A stretch of DNA of 64,000 nt from an uncultured bacterium (GTDB lineage: Bacteria > Cyanobacteriota > Vampirovibrionia > Gastranaerophilales > Gastranaerophilaceae), in NCBI GenBank assembly GCA_950022695.1, contig CATLLN010000001.1, forward strand, positions 186,001 to 250,000. Direction: 5' to 3'. The notes below the pieces were generated by a model, which ran no database searches, had not been told where the DNA came from, and saw only the letters and a list, made by a program, of their open reading frames with translations. This document shows, piece after piece, positions 36,063-44,537 of this stretch (position 1 is its first letter; each line of letters begins with the position of its first letter). The translations under genes were made by a program, and so were the position numbers.

Positions 36063-36380
36063 ATGGATATAAAGAAAAATTTTGGTACAAGATTAAGAGA
36101 GTTAAGAATACAAAGAGGCTTAACTCAAGAAAAAATGTCTGAAATTATAGGAATTCAACCTGAAAATTATTCTAGAATTGAAAATGGGGTATCATTCCCA
36201 AAACCGGATAATATTGCTAAGATGGCATCAGCGTTGAAAGTCGAATTGTCTGAATTATTTCAATTCAAGCATCTTGATAATTATGAAGAAGTTCTTGCAT
36301 CTTTGATAGACAAATTACAAACAGACAAAGAATCAACGGTTTTGGTTTATAAGTTTTTGAAAAGTTTGGGAAAAATTTAA
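36063..36380 (+). CDS. XRE-family HTH regulator (pair 3)
   Basis: The 105-aa protein has a classic HTH (GTRLRELRIQRGLTQEKMSEIIGI, then SRIENGVSFPKPDNIAKMASAL) and a short helical tail (ESTVLVYKFLKSLGK) similar to that of the XRE at 14269. AAAGG lies about 10 bases before the ATG. It is divergent from the 35237 pilin with palindromic sites between. Probably it controls that pilin and itself. Lack of phage or plasmid genes nearby makes a prophage-repressor role unlikely. Confidence 0.85.
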   Translation: MDIKKNFGTRLRELRIQRGLTQEKMSEIIGIQPENYSRIENGVSFPKPDNIAKMASALKVELSELFQFKHLDNYEEVLASLIDKLQTDKESTVLVYKFLKSLGKI

Positions 36381-36394
36381 ACGGTTGCAGAAAA

Positions 36395-36428
36395 ACAAAT
36401 ATTCCGGCATTTAAGCCGGAATGTTTGT
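36395..36428. terminator. Bidirectional terminator-like hairpin
   Basis: ATTCCGGC, a 6-base loop and GCCGGAAT form the core. Flanking ACAAAT/GTTTGT extends the stem with one mismatch. It separates the convergent XRE gene and M16 peptidase gene. Confidence 0.7.
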
Positions 36429-36431
36429 CTG

Positions 36432-39014
36432 CTATTTTGTAACTATTGATAGTATGTAATTATCTGTAAAGTATTTGTTTGCAACTTCAATAATATCGGC
36501 ATCAGTTACGCTATTGATGAGTTTTTCGTATTTATCTTTGAACTCGTATCCGCGGGTTGAAGCTTCGTACCATCCGGTATTGGAAGCTTTATCAAGGTTT
36601 GTTTCAAGTCCTATTACATAGTTTCCTAAAAGTTTTTCTTTTGCGTCTCTTAGTTCTTTATCTCCGACATATTCGGTTTTTAATTTTTTTATTTCTTCAA
36701 ACAAACCAGTTTTTGCTTTTTCAAGTGTTGCAGGGTTTGTGCCTATGTAGAGCATGAAGCTTCCACGAAGTACATTTGGTGAATATCCTGAACCTAGCTG
36801 ATATGCAAGTCCTTCTTGCTCTCTTAGGTCTTTAAATAACCTTGAACTCATTCCTGAACCAAGTAATGAATCAATAACCTGTAGTGTTGCATATTCTTTT
36901 TCTTTTAATACGCCGTCAACCTGCCAACCTAGTAAAATCCATGCGGTTTCTGTATCCATATTTAATGTATTTGTACGCGGTGATGTTATATATGGAATTT
37001 TACTGTTAAAGTTTTGATAATTGAACGCGGCAGTTTCTGCTTTCGGTGTGAAAATTTTATTTAATTCCTGAATGGTTTTTTCTTTATCAATATTTCCGTT
37101 AACAGAAATAACCATATTTTCAGGGTTAAATATATTATTATAATATTCGACAATATCTGAGCGTTTTATATTTGGAATATTTTTTTCAAGAACTTTTGCT
37201 GAAATTGAGTAAGGTGTATTTTTATAAATCAGATCGCGATATTCTTCAACTGCCTGCTGAAGTGCAACATCTTTATTACGTTTAATTGAATTAAGTTTAT
37301 CAGATTTAACTTTTTCGATTTCAAAATCATCAAATGTTGCGTTATTAACAATTTCGTTTAAAAGTTCAAGAGTTTTATCGTACTCATCTTTTGTTGTTAA
37401 TACAGTGATAGCGAAGGTATCAGCGGTTGTTGACGGGGCAATTTTAATCCCGTTATCTTCAAGAACCTGTGAAAGTTCAAGTGAAGTATAGTTTTTTGTA
37501 CCTTTAAGCATGGTTGAGGCTGTCATATTTGCAGTACCTTGAATTCTATCTGCTAATTGACCGCCTTTTGCATAAATACTCATTGCAATGATATCATTTG
37601 ATGTGTTTGGAGTATATAAAAATACAGCACCGTTTGAAAGTTTATATTTTTGAGTTTCTTTATTTTCGCTTATAAACTCTGCAGTTCCTGTATTTTGTGT
37701 AATATTTGCGACAGGAATATTTTTAGCATCTTCCGGTAAAAGAATAGATACGGCGCTTTTATTTATTCCTAAGTATTTGATTGCGGCTTTTTTAACCTGT
37801 TCTTTTGTGACATTTTTAATATTTGCAAGATAGTTGTCATAAAATTTTATATCATTAGTAAGCGCCATGGTGTAGCCGATTTCTGTTGCAATATTTGTAA
37901 TTGATTCACGTGAATAGTAGGTGCTTCTTTCAATAATATTTTTTGCAAGATTTAACTGCTCATCTGTAACACCTTTTTCCTGAATTTTTTTAATTTCTTC
38001 GTATATTGTATTTTGAACCTGTTTGCACTTATCCGGTTCAAAGTTTGCGCTTACATAAAATATTCCGTCATCGCGCATAGTTGAATTCCCTGCATCAACT
38101 GAAAATGCTAAACGTTTTTTTTCTTTTAAAACTTGATAAAGAACAGATGAACGTCCTTCACCTAAAATGGTTGCAAGAACATCAAGCGCGTATGAATCAC
38201 TATCATCAATAGATACGCCGCGGAAACCTATTACCATATAACCGGATTCGGTTTTAATATATTCAACTTTTTTCTGCTGCTTGGTAAGCGGTTGTTCTTT
38301 TTGGTAAATTATTTTAGTTTGTTTTTTGTTTTCTGCGTTAAAAACTTCTTTTACCCGTTCTAAGGCGTAATTTGTATCAACATCTCCGATTATAACAGTA
38401 ACCATGTTAGCCGGAGCATAGTGAGTATTATAAAAATTTAAAACCTGATCACGTGTAATTGTTTCAATAACATCACTTCTGCCTATTACTTTTCTTTTAT
38501 ACGGGTGATTAGTATAGAGCATGGAGTTTAAGTTTTCTTGCAAAATTCTTGTTGGAGATTTAAGATCTTTATTTATTTCTTCTAAAACGACTTTGCGCTC
38601 TTTTTCCATTTCGTTACGCGGAATAAGCGGATTCATCATCATATCGGCATGAAGCTCCATTGCAAGATCAAAATCTTTTGATGGAATTGTTACATAGTAA
38701 TGTGTAAAATCTTTGCTTGTAGCGGCATTTGTAATAGCGCCTTTTGTTTCTAGGATTTTATCAAATTCACCGGGTTCGTGGTTTTTGGTTCCTTTAAAAA
38801 ACAAGTGTTCCAAAAAATGTGCAACCCCGTTATTCGAATCATCTTCATCAATTGAACCTGTTTTAATCCAGGTATCAATTGTCACAATAGGGTTATTTCG
38901 AACTTCCTGAATCACAACAGTTTGCCCGTTATCAAGTTTGAACATTTGAGCACCGGCTGCAAAAACGGTGTTTCCACAAATTATAATCGCTGCAAGTAAT
39001 ATATATTTTTTCAT
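36432..39014 (-). CDS. M16-family zinc peptidase, two M16 domains in one chain
   Basis: A signal peptide (KKYILLAAIIICGNTVFA) precedes two tandem M16 repeats. The N-terminal repeat has the inverted zinc motif HFLEH in NNGVAHFLEHLFFKGT and the downstream glutamates (ERKVVLEEINKD). The C-terminal repeat (from about residue 440) lacks HxxEH, as usual for the non-catalytic half. At 860 aa it is the single-chain form of insulinase/pitrilysin-like enzymes found in the periplasm of many Gram-negative bacteria. It would degrade peptides or process exported proteins. It lies alone between a terminator and recO. Confidence 0.92.
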   Translation of the reverse strand: MKKYILLAAIIICGNTVFAAGAQMFKLDNGQTVVIQEVRNNPIVTIDTWIKTGSIDEDDSNNGVAHFLEHLFFKGTKNHEPGEFDKILETKGAITNAATSKDFTHYYVTIPSKDFDLAMELHADMMMNPLIPRNEMEKERKVVLEEINKDLKSPTRILQENLNSMLYTNHPYKRKVIGRSDVIETITRDQVLNFYNTHYAPANMVTVIIGDVDTNYALERVKEVFNAENKKQTKIIYQKEQPLTKQQKKVEYIKTESGYMVIGFRGVSIDDSDSYALDVLATILGEGRSSVLYQVLKEKKRLAFSVDAGNSTMRDDGIFYVSANFEPDKCKQVQNTIYEEIKKIQEKGVTDEQLNLAKNIIERSTYYSRESITNIATEIGYTMALTNDIKFYDNYLANIKNVTKEQVKKAAIKYLGINKSAVSILLPEDAKNIPVANITQNTGTAEFISENKETQKYKLSNGAVFLYTPNTSNDIIAMSIYAKGGQLADRIQGTANMTASTMLKGTKNYTSLELSQVLEDNGIKIAPSTTADTFAITVLTTKDEYDKTLELLNEIVNNATFDDFEIEKVKSDKLNSIKRNKDVALQQAVEEYRDLIYKNTPYSISAKVLEKNIPNIKRSDIVEYYNNIFNPENMVISVNGNIDKEKTIQELNKIFTPKAETAAFNYQNFNSKIPYITSPRTNTLNMDTETAWILLGWQVDGVLKEKEYATLQVIDSLLGSGMSSRLFKDLREQEGLAYQLGSGYSPNVLRGSFMLYIGTNPATLEKAKTGLFEEIKKLKTEYVGDKELRDAKEKLLGNYVIGLETNLDKASNTGWYEASTRGYEFKDKYEKLINSVTDADIIEVANKYFTDNYILSIVTK

Positions 39015-39082
39015 AATTTAACCATAATCCTCTTTTTAGAACTGATAATATTTCCTGTAAAAAAAATCAATCCCCGCTTGAG

Positions 39083-39862
39083 CTAGGAAACGGCTGCGGG
39101 AATTTCTTGTAAAATCTCTGTTGATTTAAATTTTTTCGGAGATTTCAACGTTATGTATTCTTTTAGAACTTCAAAAGTTACAGTACAAACTTTTTCATTT
39201 GCTTTTGTTTCGTATTCTCCGATTTCATCAAAATCATTAATTGACATTTGTTTGAAAAAGTTTCTTAATTTATATGGAAGCTGTTTTTTATTGTAGTGGA
39301 TTCTTGAAGCGCAATCAGCACAAACCATTCCTCCGAGGTTCGGGACAAAATACATTGTCTCTTCTTCAATTCCTTTATGGCAGCACAGACATGAATCAAG
39401 TTCTATTGAAAACCCTGATTCAATCATCATTTTTAATTGGAATTTAATAACCGCAATAAGAATTTCGACTTTATTTTGAGCTGAAGATATTGTGTTAAGT
39501 GTTTTATAAAGAAGTTCATAAATAACTTTTGAGCACGGATCTTCTTCAATCCCGAAATTGTGAACAACTTCTGTTACATACATTGAATAGCAGATTTTAT
39601 CTATATCCTGCCTAGTTTTATAAAAAGAATTAACAACTTCAGCCTGACAAATTGTATCAAGGTTTCTGCCTTTGTGAAGCATTAAAGTATTTGCAACAAG
39701 CAAGTCCATACGGGCACCAAGCTTACTTTTAGGTTTTTTAACCCCTTTTGCTACCCCTCTGATAAGTCCTTTTTCTTTTGAATACATAACAATAATTTTG
39801 TCTGATTCGCTAAGATTGTAAGACTTTAAATTAATTGCGTCTGTCACAAAGCTATTTTGCAT
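39083..39862 (-). CDS. recO: DNA repair protein RecO
   Basis: RecO loads RecA on SSB-coated DNA in the RecF pathway. The N-terminal OB fold is recognised from TDAINLKSYNLSESDKIIVMYSKEKGLIRGVAKG. A helical domain with a zinc-binding set (CLCCHKG and CADC) follows. Length (259 aa) is normal. It lies 8 bases downstream of pilT, so they probably share a transcript. The C-terminus is low-similarity but ends in a Lys/Ser-rich segment, as often in the family. Confidence 0.9.
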   Translation of the reverse strand: MQNSFVTDAINLKSYNLSESDKIIVMYSKEKGLIRGVAKGVKKPKSKLGARMDLLVANTLMLHKGRNLDTICQAEVVNSFYKTRQDIDKICYSMYVTEVVHNFGIEEDPCSKVIYELLYKTLNTISSAQNKVEILIAVIKFQLKMMIESGFSIELDSCLCCHKGIEEETMYFVPNLGGMVCADCASRIHYNKKQLPYKLRNFFKQMSINDFDEIGEYETKANEKVCTVTFEVLKEYITLKSPKKFKSTEILQEIPAAVS

Positions 39863-39870
39863 TTTATATT

Positions 39871-40968
39871 TTATTTTTGAGCGCTTGTACCGTGGTAAAT
39901 ACCTCTCATAAGCTGTTCAAGTTCTGATTTATTATCAGAATAAGTAAGTGCAACTTCCTGAGTGATTTTACCTTCGTTATATAGTCTGTATAATGACATG
40001 TTCATTGTTGTCATGTTGTTGAATGAACCTTTTTTAACAAGTTCATAAATTTGTTCCAATTCGTCTTTTTGTATAAAGTCTTTAACAGTTGGTGTAACAA
40101 CAAGGATTTCAGCGGCAGGAACACGTGTTCCGCCTTCAGCCATAGGAACAAGTTTTTGAGAAATAGTTCCACGTAATGTATTAGCGATTTGGCTTCTGAT
40201 AAATGGTCTTTCATTTGGATCAAACAAGTTTATAATTCTGGCAACTGTTTGAACCGAATCGTTTGTGTGGATTGTTGATACAACAAGGTGACCTGTTTCT
40301 GCAGCTTTCAATGCTGATTCAACAGTTTCTCTGTCACGAATTTCACCGATAAAAATAACATCAGGATCTTGTCTTAATGCATATTTAACCCCATCAGAAA
40401 ATGAAGGAGTATCAATTAACAGCTGACGTTGTGAAACTATTGATTTTTTATTTGAGAAAATAAATTCAACCGGATCTTCAATTGTTACAATATGTTTAGA
40501 TGTTGTTGCGTTGATGTAATCAATTAATGATGCAATAGTGGTTGATTTACCTGAACCTGTAGGGCCTGTTACAAGTACAAGACCGTTATTAAATGAAGCA
40601 AAATCTTCTAAGGTTTCAGGCAAATATAATTCTTTAAAAGTTTTAATATAATATGGAATTGCACGAATTACCATTGCAGTTTTGCCTAATTGTCGGCTCA
40701 TGTTAATACGAAATCTTGAACAGCCCGGAATTTCGTAAGAAAAATCGATATCAAAGAATCTTGTAATTCGGTCTTTTAAGTGAGACGGAGCAACTGTTCT
40801 TATAACAAATTCAAGGTCTTCACTTGTAAGAGGTGGAAGATTGATTCTCATAATTTGCCCTGATACACGAATTGCAGGTCTTTCTCCTTCGCAAATATGC
40901 GCATCAGATGCTCCTACAGAAACTGCCTGTCTTAAAAAGTCTTCTATATAGAAATCATTATTACTCAT
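39871..40968 (-). CDS. pilT: Twitching motility ATPase PilT
   Basis: PilT is the hexameric ATPase that retracts type IV pili, driving twitching and DNA uptake. Visible features are the N-terminal PAS-like domain (GASDAHICEGERPAIRVSG), AIPYYIKTFKELYLPE, Walker A GPTGSGKSTTIASLI (about residue 135), the Asp box (HIVTIEDPVEFIF), Walker B (ALRQDPDVIFIGEIRDRETV) and the His box (GHLVVSTIHTNDSVQT). Length (365 aa) fits PilT; PilU is possible. With ComEC next door (divergent) and many pilins in the window, a natural-transformation role is plausible. The assembly ATPase PilB is not here. Confidence 0.92.
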   Translation of the reverse strand: MSNNDFYIEDFLRQAVSVGASDAHICEGERPAIRVSGQIMRINLPPLTSEDLEFVIRTVAPSHLKDRITRFFDIDFSYEIPGCSRFRINMSRQLGKTAMVIRAIPYYIKTFKELYLPETLEDFASFNNGLVLVTGPTGSGKSTTIASLIDYINATTSKHIVTIEDPVEFIFSNKKSIVSQRQLLIDTPSFSDGVKYALRQDPDVIFIGEIRDRETVESALKAAETGHLVVSTIHTNDSVQTVARIINLFDPNERPFIRSQIANTLRGTISQKLVPMAEGGTRVPAAEILVVTPTVKDFIQKDELEQIYELVKKGSFNNMTTMNMSLYRLYNEGKITQEVALTYSDNKSELEQLMRGIYHGTSAQK

Positions 40969-41061
40969 AAAATCTCTTCCTCACCATCCACCATGTAATA
41001 TAACATATTTTTCAGTTTTGCACAACAACAATTGATATGGTATCATTCATGTGTTGGAATT

Positions 41062-43458
41062 ATGAAAAAATTTGAAAAATTAAGGGATATTATTCAAAAT
41101 AAGAATTTTGTGATGTTTTTTGCATCATTAATTTTCATGTGTGGTATCTTGGCAAGTTTTTACGGCTTTGCAATTGTTTATTGTGCTGTTTTTACAATTC
41201 TCATGCTTGTTCTTTTATACTTAAGATTATTTGATATTCGTAAAGTTTTAATATTTGTATTTGTTTTTTATTTTGGCTTTTTCTTAACATTTTGTAAAAT
41301 TAAAAATTACGATGAACTTTTACATATTGTGCCTGTTGATATAAGTTTATCCGGTAGAATTGTAAGTATTCCGGAAGGTAAAGATGATGGGAAATTAAAG
41401 TTTTTCATGCAGGTTGAAAAAGCCGGAGATAATGAAATTGATGCGAAAACCTTTGTAACAGTAACTCAAACAGAAAAAATTAGCGGAAATTTAAACATTG
41501 GAGAAAAGGTTTTGATGAAAGGAAGATTGAGAAAACCTTTTACATCAACAAATCCTTCTCAATTTGATTACAGTTCATATCTGAGGAATTTTAATACATT
41601 TACTACGTTTTACGTTGCCGGTAATGATGTAAGTATTCTTGAAGATAATCCTGATTTTAGATGGAAGTTTTTGCGCGGTTTGAATAATACACGAAACAGG
41701 ATTTTAAAGGTTCACTCTAAGTATTTAAAAAGTCCTAATTTAGAAATATTAGGTGGAATTGTATTTGGAGATGATGCGGTTTCTCCTCCTGATTATATAA
41801 AAAGTTCTTTTATAAATTCCGGACTTTTACATATTTTAGCGGCATCGGGGATGAATGTTGCGTTTATATTTTCGTTTTGGTTTGTAATTTTGAAGTTTTT
41901 AGGGGTTCCGTACAAGCCAAGAGTTTTGTCGGGGATGTTGGTTGTAATTTTATATACGCTTATGACCGGACTCGGACCATCTGTAATTCGGGCTGCGCTT
42001 ATGCTGTTATTTGTCTTAGGCGGAAAACTGATTGATCGGGATACTCATTCTGTGTCGCTTTTATCTTTGGTTGCTGTTTTAATGTTGATTTATAACCCTG
42101 CATATATAAATAATGTCAGCTTCCAATTATCTTTTCTTGTAACTTTAGGACTTTTAACTACGGCAAATATTGTTTCGCAAAAACTTACAAAAATACCTGA
42201 TTGGATTAAAATACCTGTACTGATTCCAATTGTAGCTCAAATATGGGTTGCACCTATTCAAATGTTTTATTTTAATACTTTTAGTTTGTATTCGGTTCTT
42301 GCTAATATTTCAATTGTAAGTATGTTGAGTGTAATAAGTTTTGGCGGGTTCGTAAGCTCTGTTCTTGCTGTATTTCCGCCAATTGCAGATGTCGTGTGTA
42401 AGGTTTTTGATTTCTTTTTAAATTATCTGCTTACAGCGCTTGTTTTTGTATCTGACTTTTTCTCAAATATGAAATATAGTCTTTTACAAACAACACATCC
42501 TAATATTATTCAGCTTCTTTTATACTATGCAATGCTTATGAGTGTTACTGTGTTTATTAAATTTGATAAATATAAACAAGTTGTTATATCAATTTTTGTA
42601 GTTTCTCTTTTGTTACTGGGAACGACTATAAAGCCGGCAAACCATGAACTTGAAATCATAGTATTTGATGTTCAAAATGCGGATTCTTTTTTGATAAAAA
42701 CACCTGAAAATAAATATTTTATGATAGATACAGGAAAAGCTCCGTATGACAGCGGAAATTCTCAAGCAAAAATTATTATGCTTAAATATTTGAAAGATCA
42801 TGGAATTAAAAATCTGGAAGGTGTAATTGTATCTCACTTTGATAATGACCATTCCGGCGGTGTTACGGATGTTATTACAAATACAAAAGTCAAAATGTTA
42901 TATTTAAATTCTACTAATGTTGAAACCAAAACTGCTTGGAAAATTTTTGATACATCAAAGAAAATCGGACAAAAATACGAAGTTATCAGTTATAAAAAAC
43001 AAATACATTTCGAAAAGGATTTAGATATTAAGTTGATAAGAGCTGATGTCAGCGGAAAAAATGAAAGTAATGAAAATTCAATAATTACGCTAATATCTTA
43101 TAAGAATTTTAATATGTTATTTATGGGTGATGGCGGACTTGAAGCGTTTAACCAAATTAAAAAAGATTTACCGCGAAATATAGATGTACTAAAAGTTGGG
43201 CACCACGGTGGTCCCAGGGTCGTGAGTGATGAAATGATTGAATATCTTGGTAATAAAGTTTCTTTAATCTCAACCGGAATCAATTATTTTGGTCATCCAA
43301 ATAAAGGTACTCTTGATATTTTACGTAATACTGAAATTCTACGTACGGATTTATTACATGCAATAAAAATTTCATCAGATGGAAAAATTTATAAAGTTTA
43401 TTCTTATGATACCCATGAAAAAGATTTCAATTTACGTGAAAAATTTGAAGCAAAATAA
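41062..43458 (+). CDS. comEC: ComEC/Rec2-type DNA uptake channel
   Basis: ComEC forms the inner-membrane channel for incoming single-stranded DNA. Order in the 798 aa: N-terminal membrane/OB segment, the competence domain with GLLHILAASGMNVAFIFSFW and many helices, then a C-terminal metallo-beta-lactamase-like domain with VSHFDNDHSGGV and GHHGGPRVVSDEMI. The MBL motif is intact enough for metal binding, so it may act as the nuclease for the second strand. The ORF track starts at 41032; I chose MKKFEKL at 41062, after a TATCAT box and a weak GGA. It is divergent from pilT. Confidence 0.93.
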   Translation: MKKFEKLRDIIQNKNFVMFFASLIFMCGILASFYGFAIVYCAVFTILMLVLLYLRLFDIRKVLIFVFVFYFGFFLTFCKIKNYDELLHIVPVDISLSGRIVSIPEGKDDGKLKFFMQVEKAGDNEIDAKTFVTVTQTEKISGNLNIGEKVLMKGRLRKPFTSTNPSQFDYSSYLRNFNTFTTFYVAGNDVSILEDNPDFRWKFLRGLNNTRNRILKVHSKYLKSPNLEILGGIVFGDDAVSPPDYIKSSFINSGLLHILAASGMNVAFIFSFWFVILKFLGVPYKPRVLSGMLVVILYTLMTGLGPSVIRAALMLLFVLGGKLIDRDTHSVSLLSLVAVLMLIYNPAYINNVSFQLSFLVTLGLLTTANIVSQKLTKIPDWIKIPVLIPIVAQIWVAPIQMFYFNTFSLYSVLANISIVSMLSVISFGGFVSSVLAVFPPIADVVCKVFDFFLNYLLTALVFVSDFFSNMKYSLLQTTHPNIIQLLLYYAMLMSVTVFIKFDKYKQVVISIFVVSLLLLGTTIKPANHELEIIVFDVQNADSFLIKTPENKYFMIDTGKAPYDSGNSQAKIIMLKYLKDHGIKNLEGVIVSHFDNDHSGGVTDVITNTKVKMLYLNSTNVETKTAWKIFDTSKKIGQKYEVISYKKQIHFEKDLDIKLIRADVSGKNESNENSIITLISYKNFNMLFMGDGGLEAFNQIKKDLPRNIDVLKVGHHGGPRVVSDEMIEYLGNKVSLISTGINYFGHPNKGTLDILRNTEILRTDLLHAIKISSDGKIYKVYSYDTHEKDFNLREKFEAK

Positions 43459-43478
43459 TTAGTATAAATGTCCGAATC

Positions 43479-43506
43479 TTGACAAATTTATCGTACTTTT
43501 TACACT
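43479..43506 (+). promoter_or_regulatory. Promoter upstream of the lytic transglycosylase, long leader
   Basis: TTGACA, a 16-base spacer and TACACT would give a ~200-base 5' leader. The leader contains an AAAGCC...GGCTTT pairing and a stretch of Gs and Ts (GTGGGTTTTGCCGGG). I cannot assign it to a riboswitch class; the hairpin might instead be the comEC terminator. Nothing else is seen in the 251-base gap. Confidence 0.4.
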
Positions 43507-43709
43507 AATTAACAATTTTAAAAAGCCTCTTATAACGTGGGTTTTGCCGGGTTTGGCTTTCTAAATATTTACCCCTGGGGTTGAAATTTTAAATTTTTGT
43601 AATATTATGATTACATAATCACATTCAAAAAAGACGAAAATCTTATCAAAAAATAAGAATAAAAAAGTAGTTTTTGGCGAATTTCAATTTACAACTAGAG
43701 GATTACATT

Positions 43710-44354
43710 TTGAAAAAATTATTACTATTCACTATTGCACTAGTGTTCATGTTGTTCACGCCGGTGCATGCAGCCAATGTAAGTACAGTGAAGGCAGCGA
43801 TAGTAAAACATTCTATCGAAATGGGTGTAGATCCGGCAATTACTTTAAGTATTGCGAAAACAGAATCAGGTTTCAGACACGAAGCAAGAAGTGCACATGG
43901 TGCAGTAGGTGTCTTTCAACTGATGCCTTCTACCGCAAGAAGAATGGGCTTAAACCCTTATTCACTTGATGATAATATCAAAGGCGGTATTATGTATTAC
44001 AAATCTATGTACAAAATGTTTGGTTCTATGGAATTAGCATTAGCCGCATACAACGCAGGACCGGGAAATGTTAAAAAATACCGAGCTATTCCTCCGTTTA
44101 GTGAAACAAAAAGATTTGTAGCAAAAATTATGGCTGATTACAGACAATTCAAAGCTCACCCTGATCCTGCGATGATCGCAGCGAAAAAAGGAACTCCGAC
44201 AGCTATCACTGGAGCTCAAGTCTTAGCTCAAACTCCGGGGAAACAAGTTCCTTTACCAATGGTAAAAATCGAGCAAGCAAGGAATTTAAATGTTGAACTT
44301 ATTAAAGAAATTCCTATGGAAGTTGAAGTTAAGTCACAATCAGTTGCAATTTAA
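43710..44354 (+). CDS. Secreted lytic transglycosylase (SLT domain)
   Basis: The start is a TTG (Met-Lys-Lys) with AGAGGA 7 bases upstream; the ORF track's upstream ATG lacks support and would spoil the signal peptide. The mature ~190 aa has a compact SLT fold: SIAKTESGFRHEARS (catalytic Glu), GAVGVFQLMPSTARRMGLNP and LALAAYNAGPGNVKKY. It cleaves glycan strands in the murein with anhydro-muramic ends, in the periplasm. Soluble signal-peptide forms often assist pili, flagella or secretion systems in passing the wall; both pilus and flagellar genes are in this window. A terminator follows. Confidence 0.92.
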   Translation: MKKLLLFTIALVFMLFTPVHAANVSTVKAAIVKHSIEMGVDPAITLSIAKTESGFRHEARSAHGAVGVFQLMPSTARRMGLNPYSLDDNIKGGIMYYKSMYKMFGSMELALAAYNAGPGNVKKYRAIPPFSETKRFVAKIMADYRQFKAHPDPAMIAAKKGTPTAITGAQVLAQTPGKQVPLPMVKIEQARNLNVELIKEIPMEVEVKSQSVAI

Positions 44355-44377
44355 ATTTTTGGTTATGAAAACTTTAA

Positions 44378-44404
44378 AAACAGACCCAGAGGGTCTGTTT
44401 TTTT
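44378..44404 (+). terminator. Rho-independent terminator
   Basis: AAACAGACCC, AGA loop and GGGTCTGTTT, followed by more T residues. It ends the lytic transglycosylase transcript. Confidence 0.9.
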
Positions 44405-44537
44405 ATTCCTGTTAATATTTGTAAACTTATTCACTAGAACTAGTTAAATAGTATTATATTTTTTACCCGTTTGTGGTATATATAATTTATACATAAATGA
44501 ATTATATTTAATATAGTTCAGTAGATTGGAGGCAAAA

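Noticed and set aside
14269-36380. XRE regulators as prophage repressors
   Set aside because: No integrase, terminase, capsid or excisionase gene lies near any of the three. Each instead faces a pilin gene.
43510-43709. Riboswitch upstream of the lytic transglycosylase
   Set aside because: The leader has one hairpin-like pairing but no motif I can match to the c-di-AMP, c-di-GMP or other known classes.
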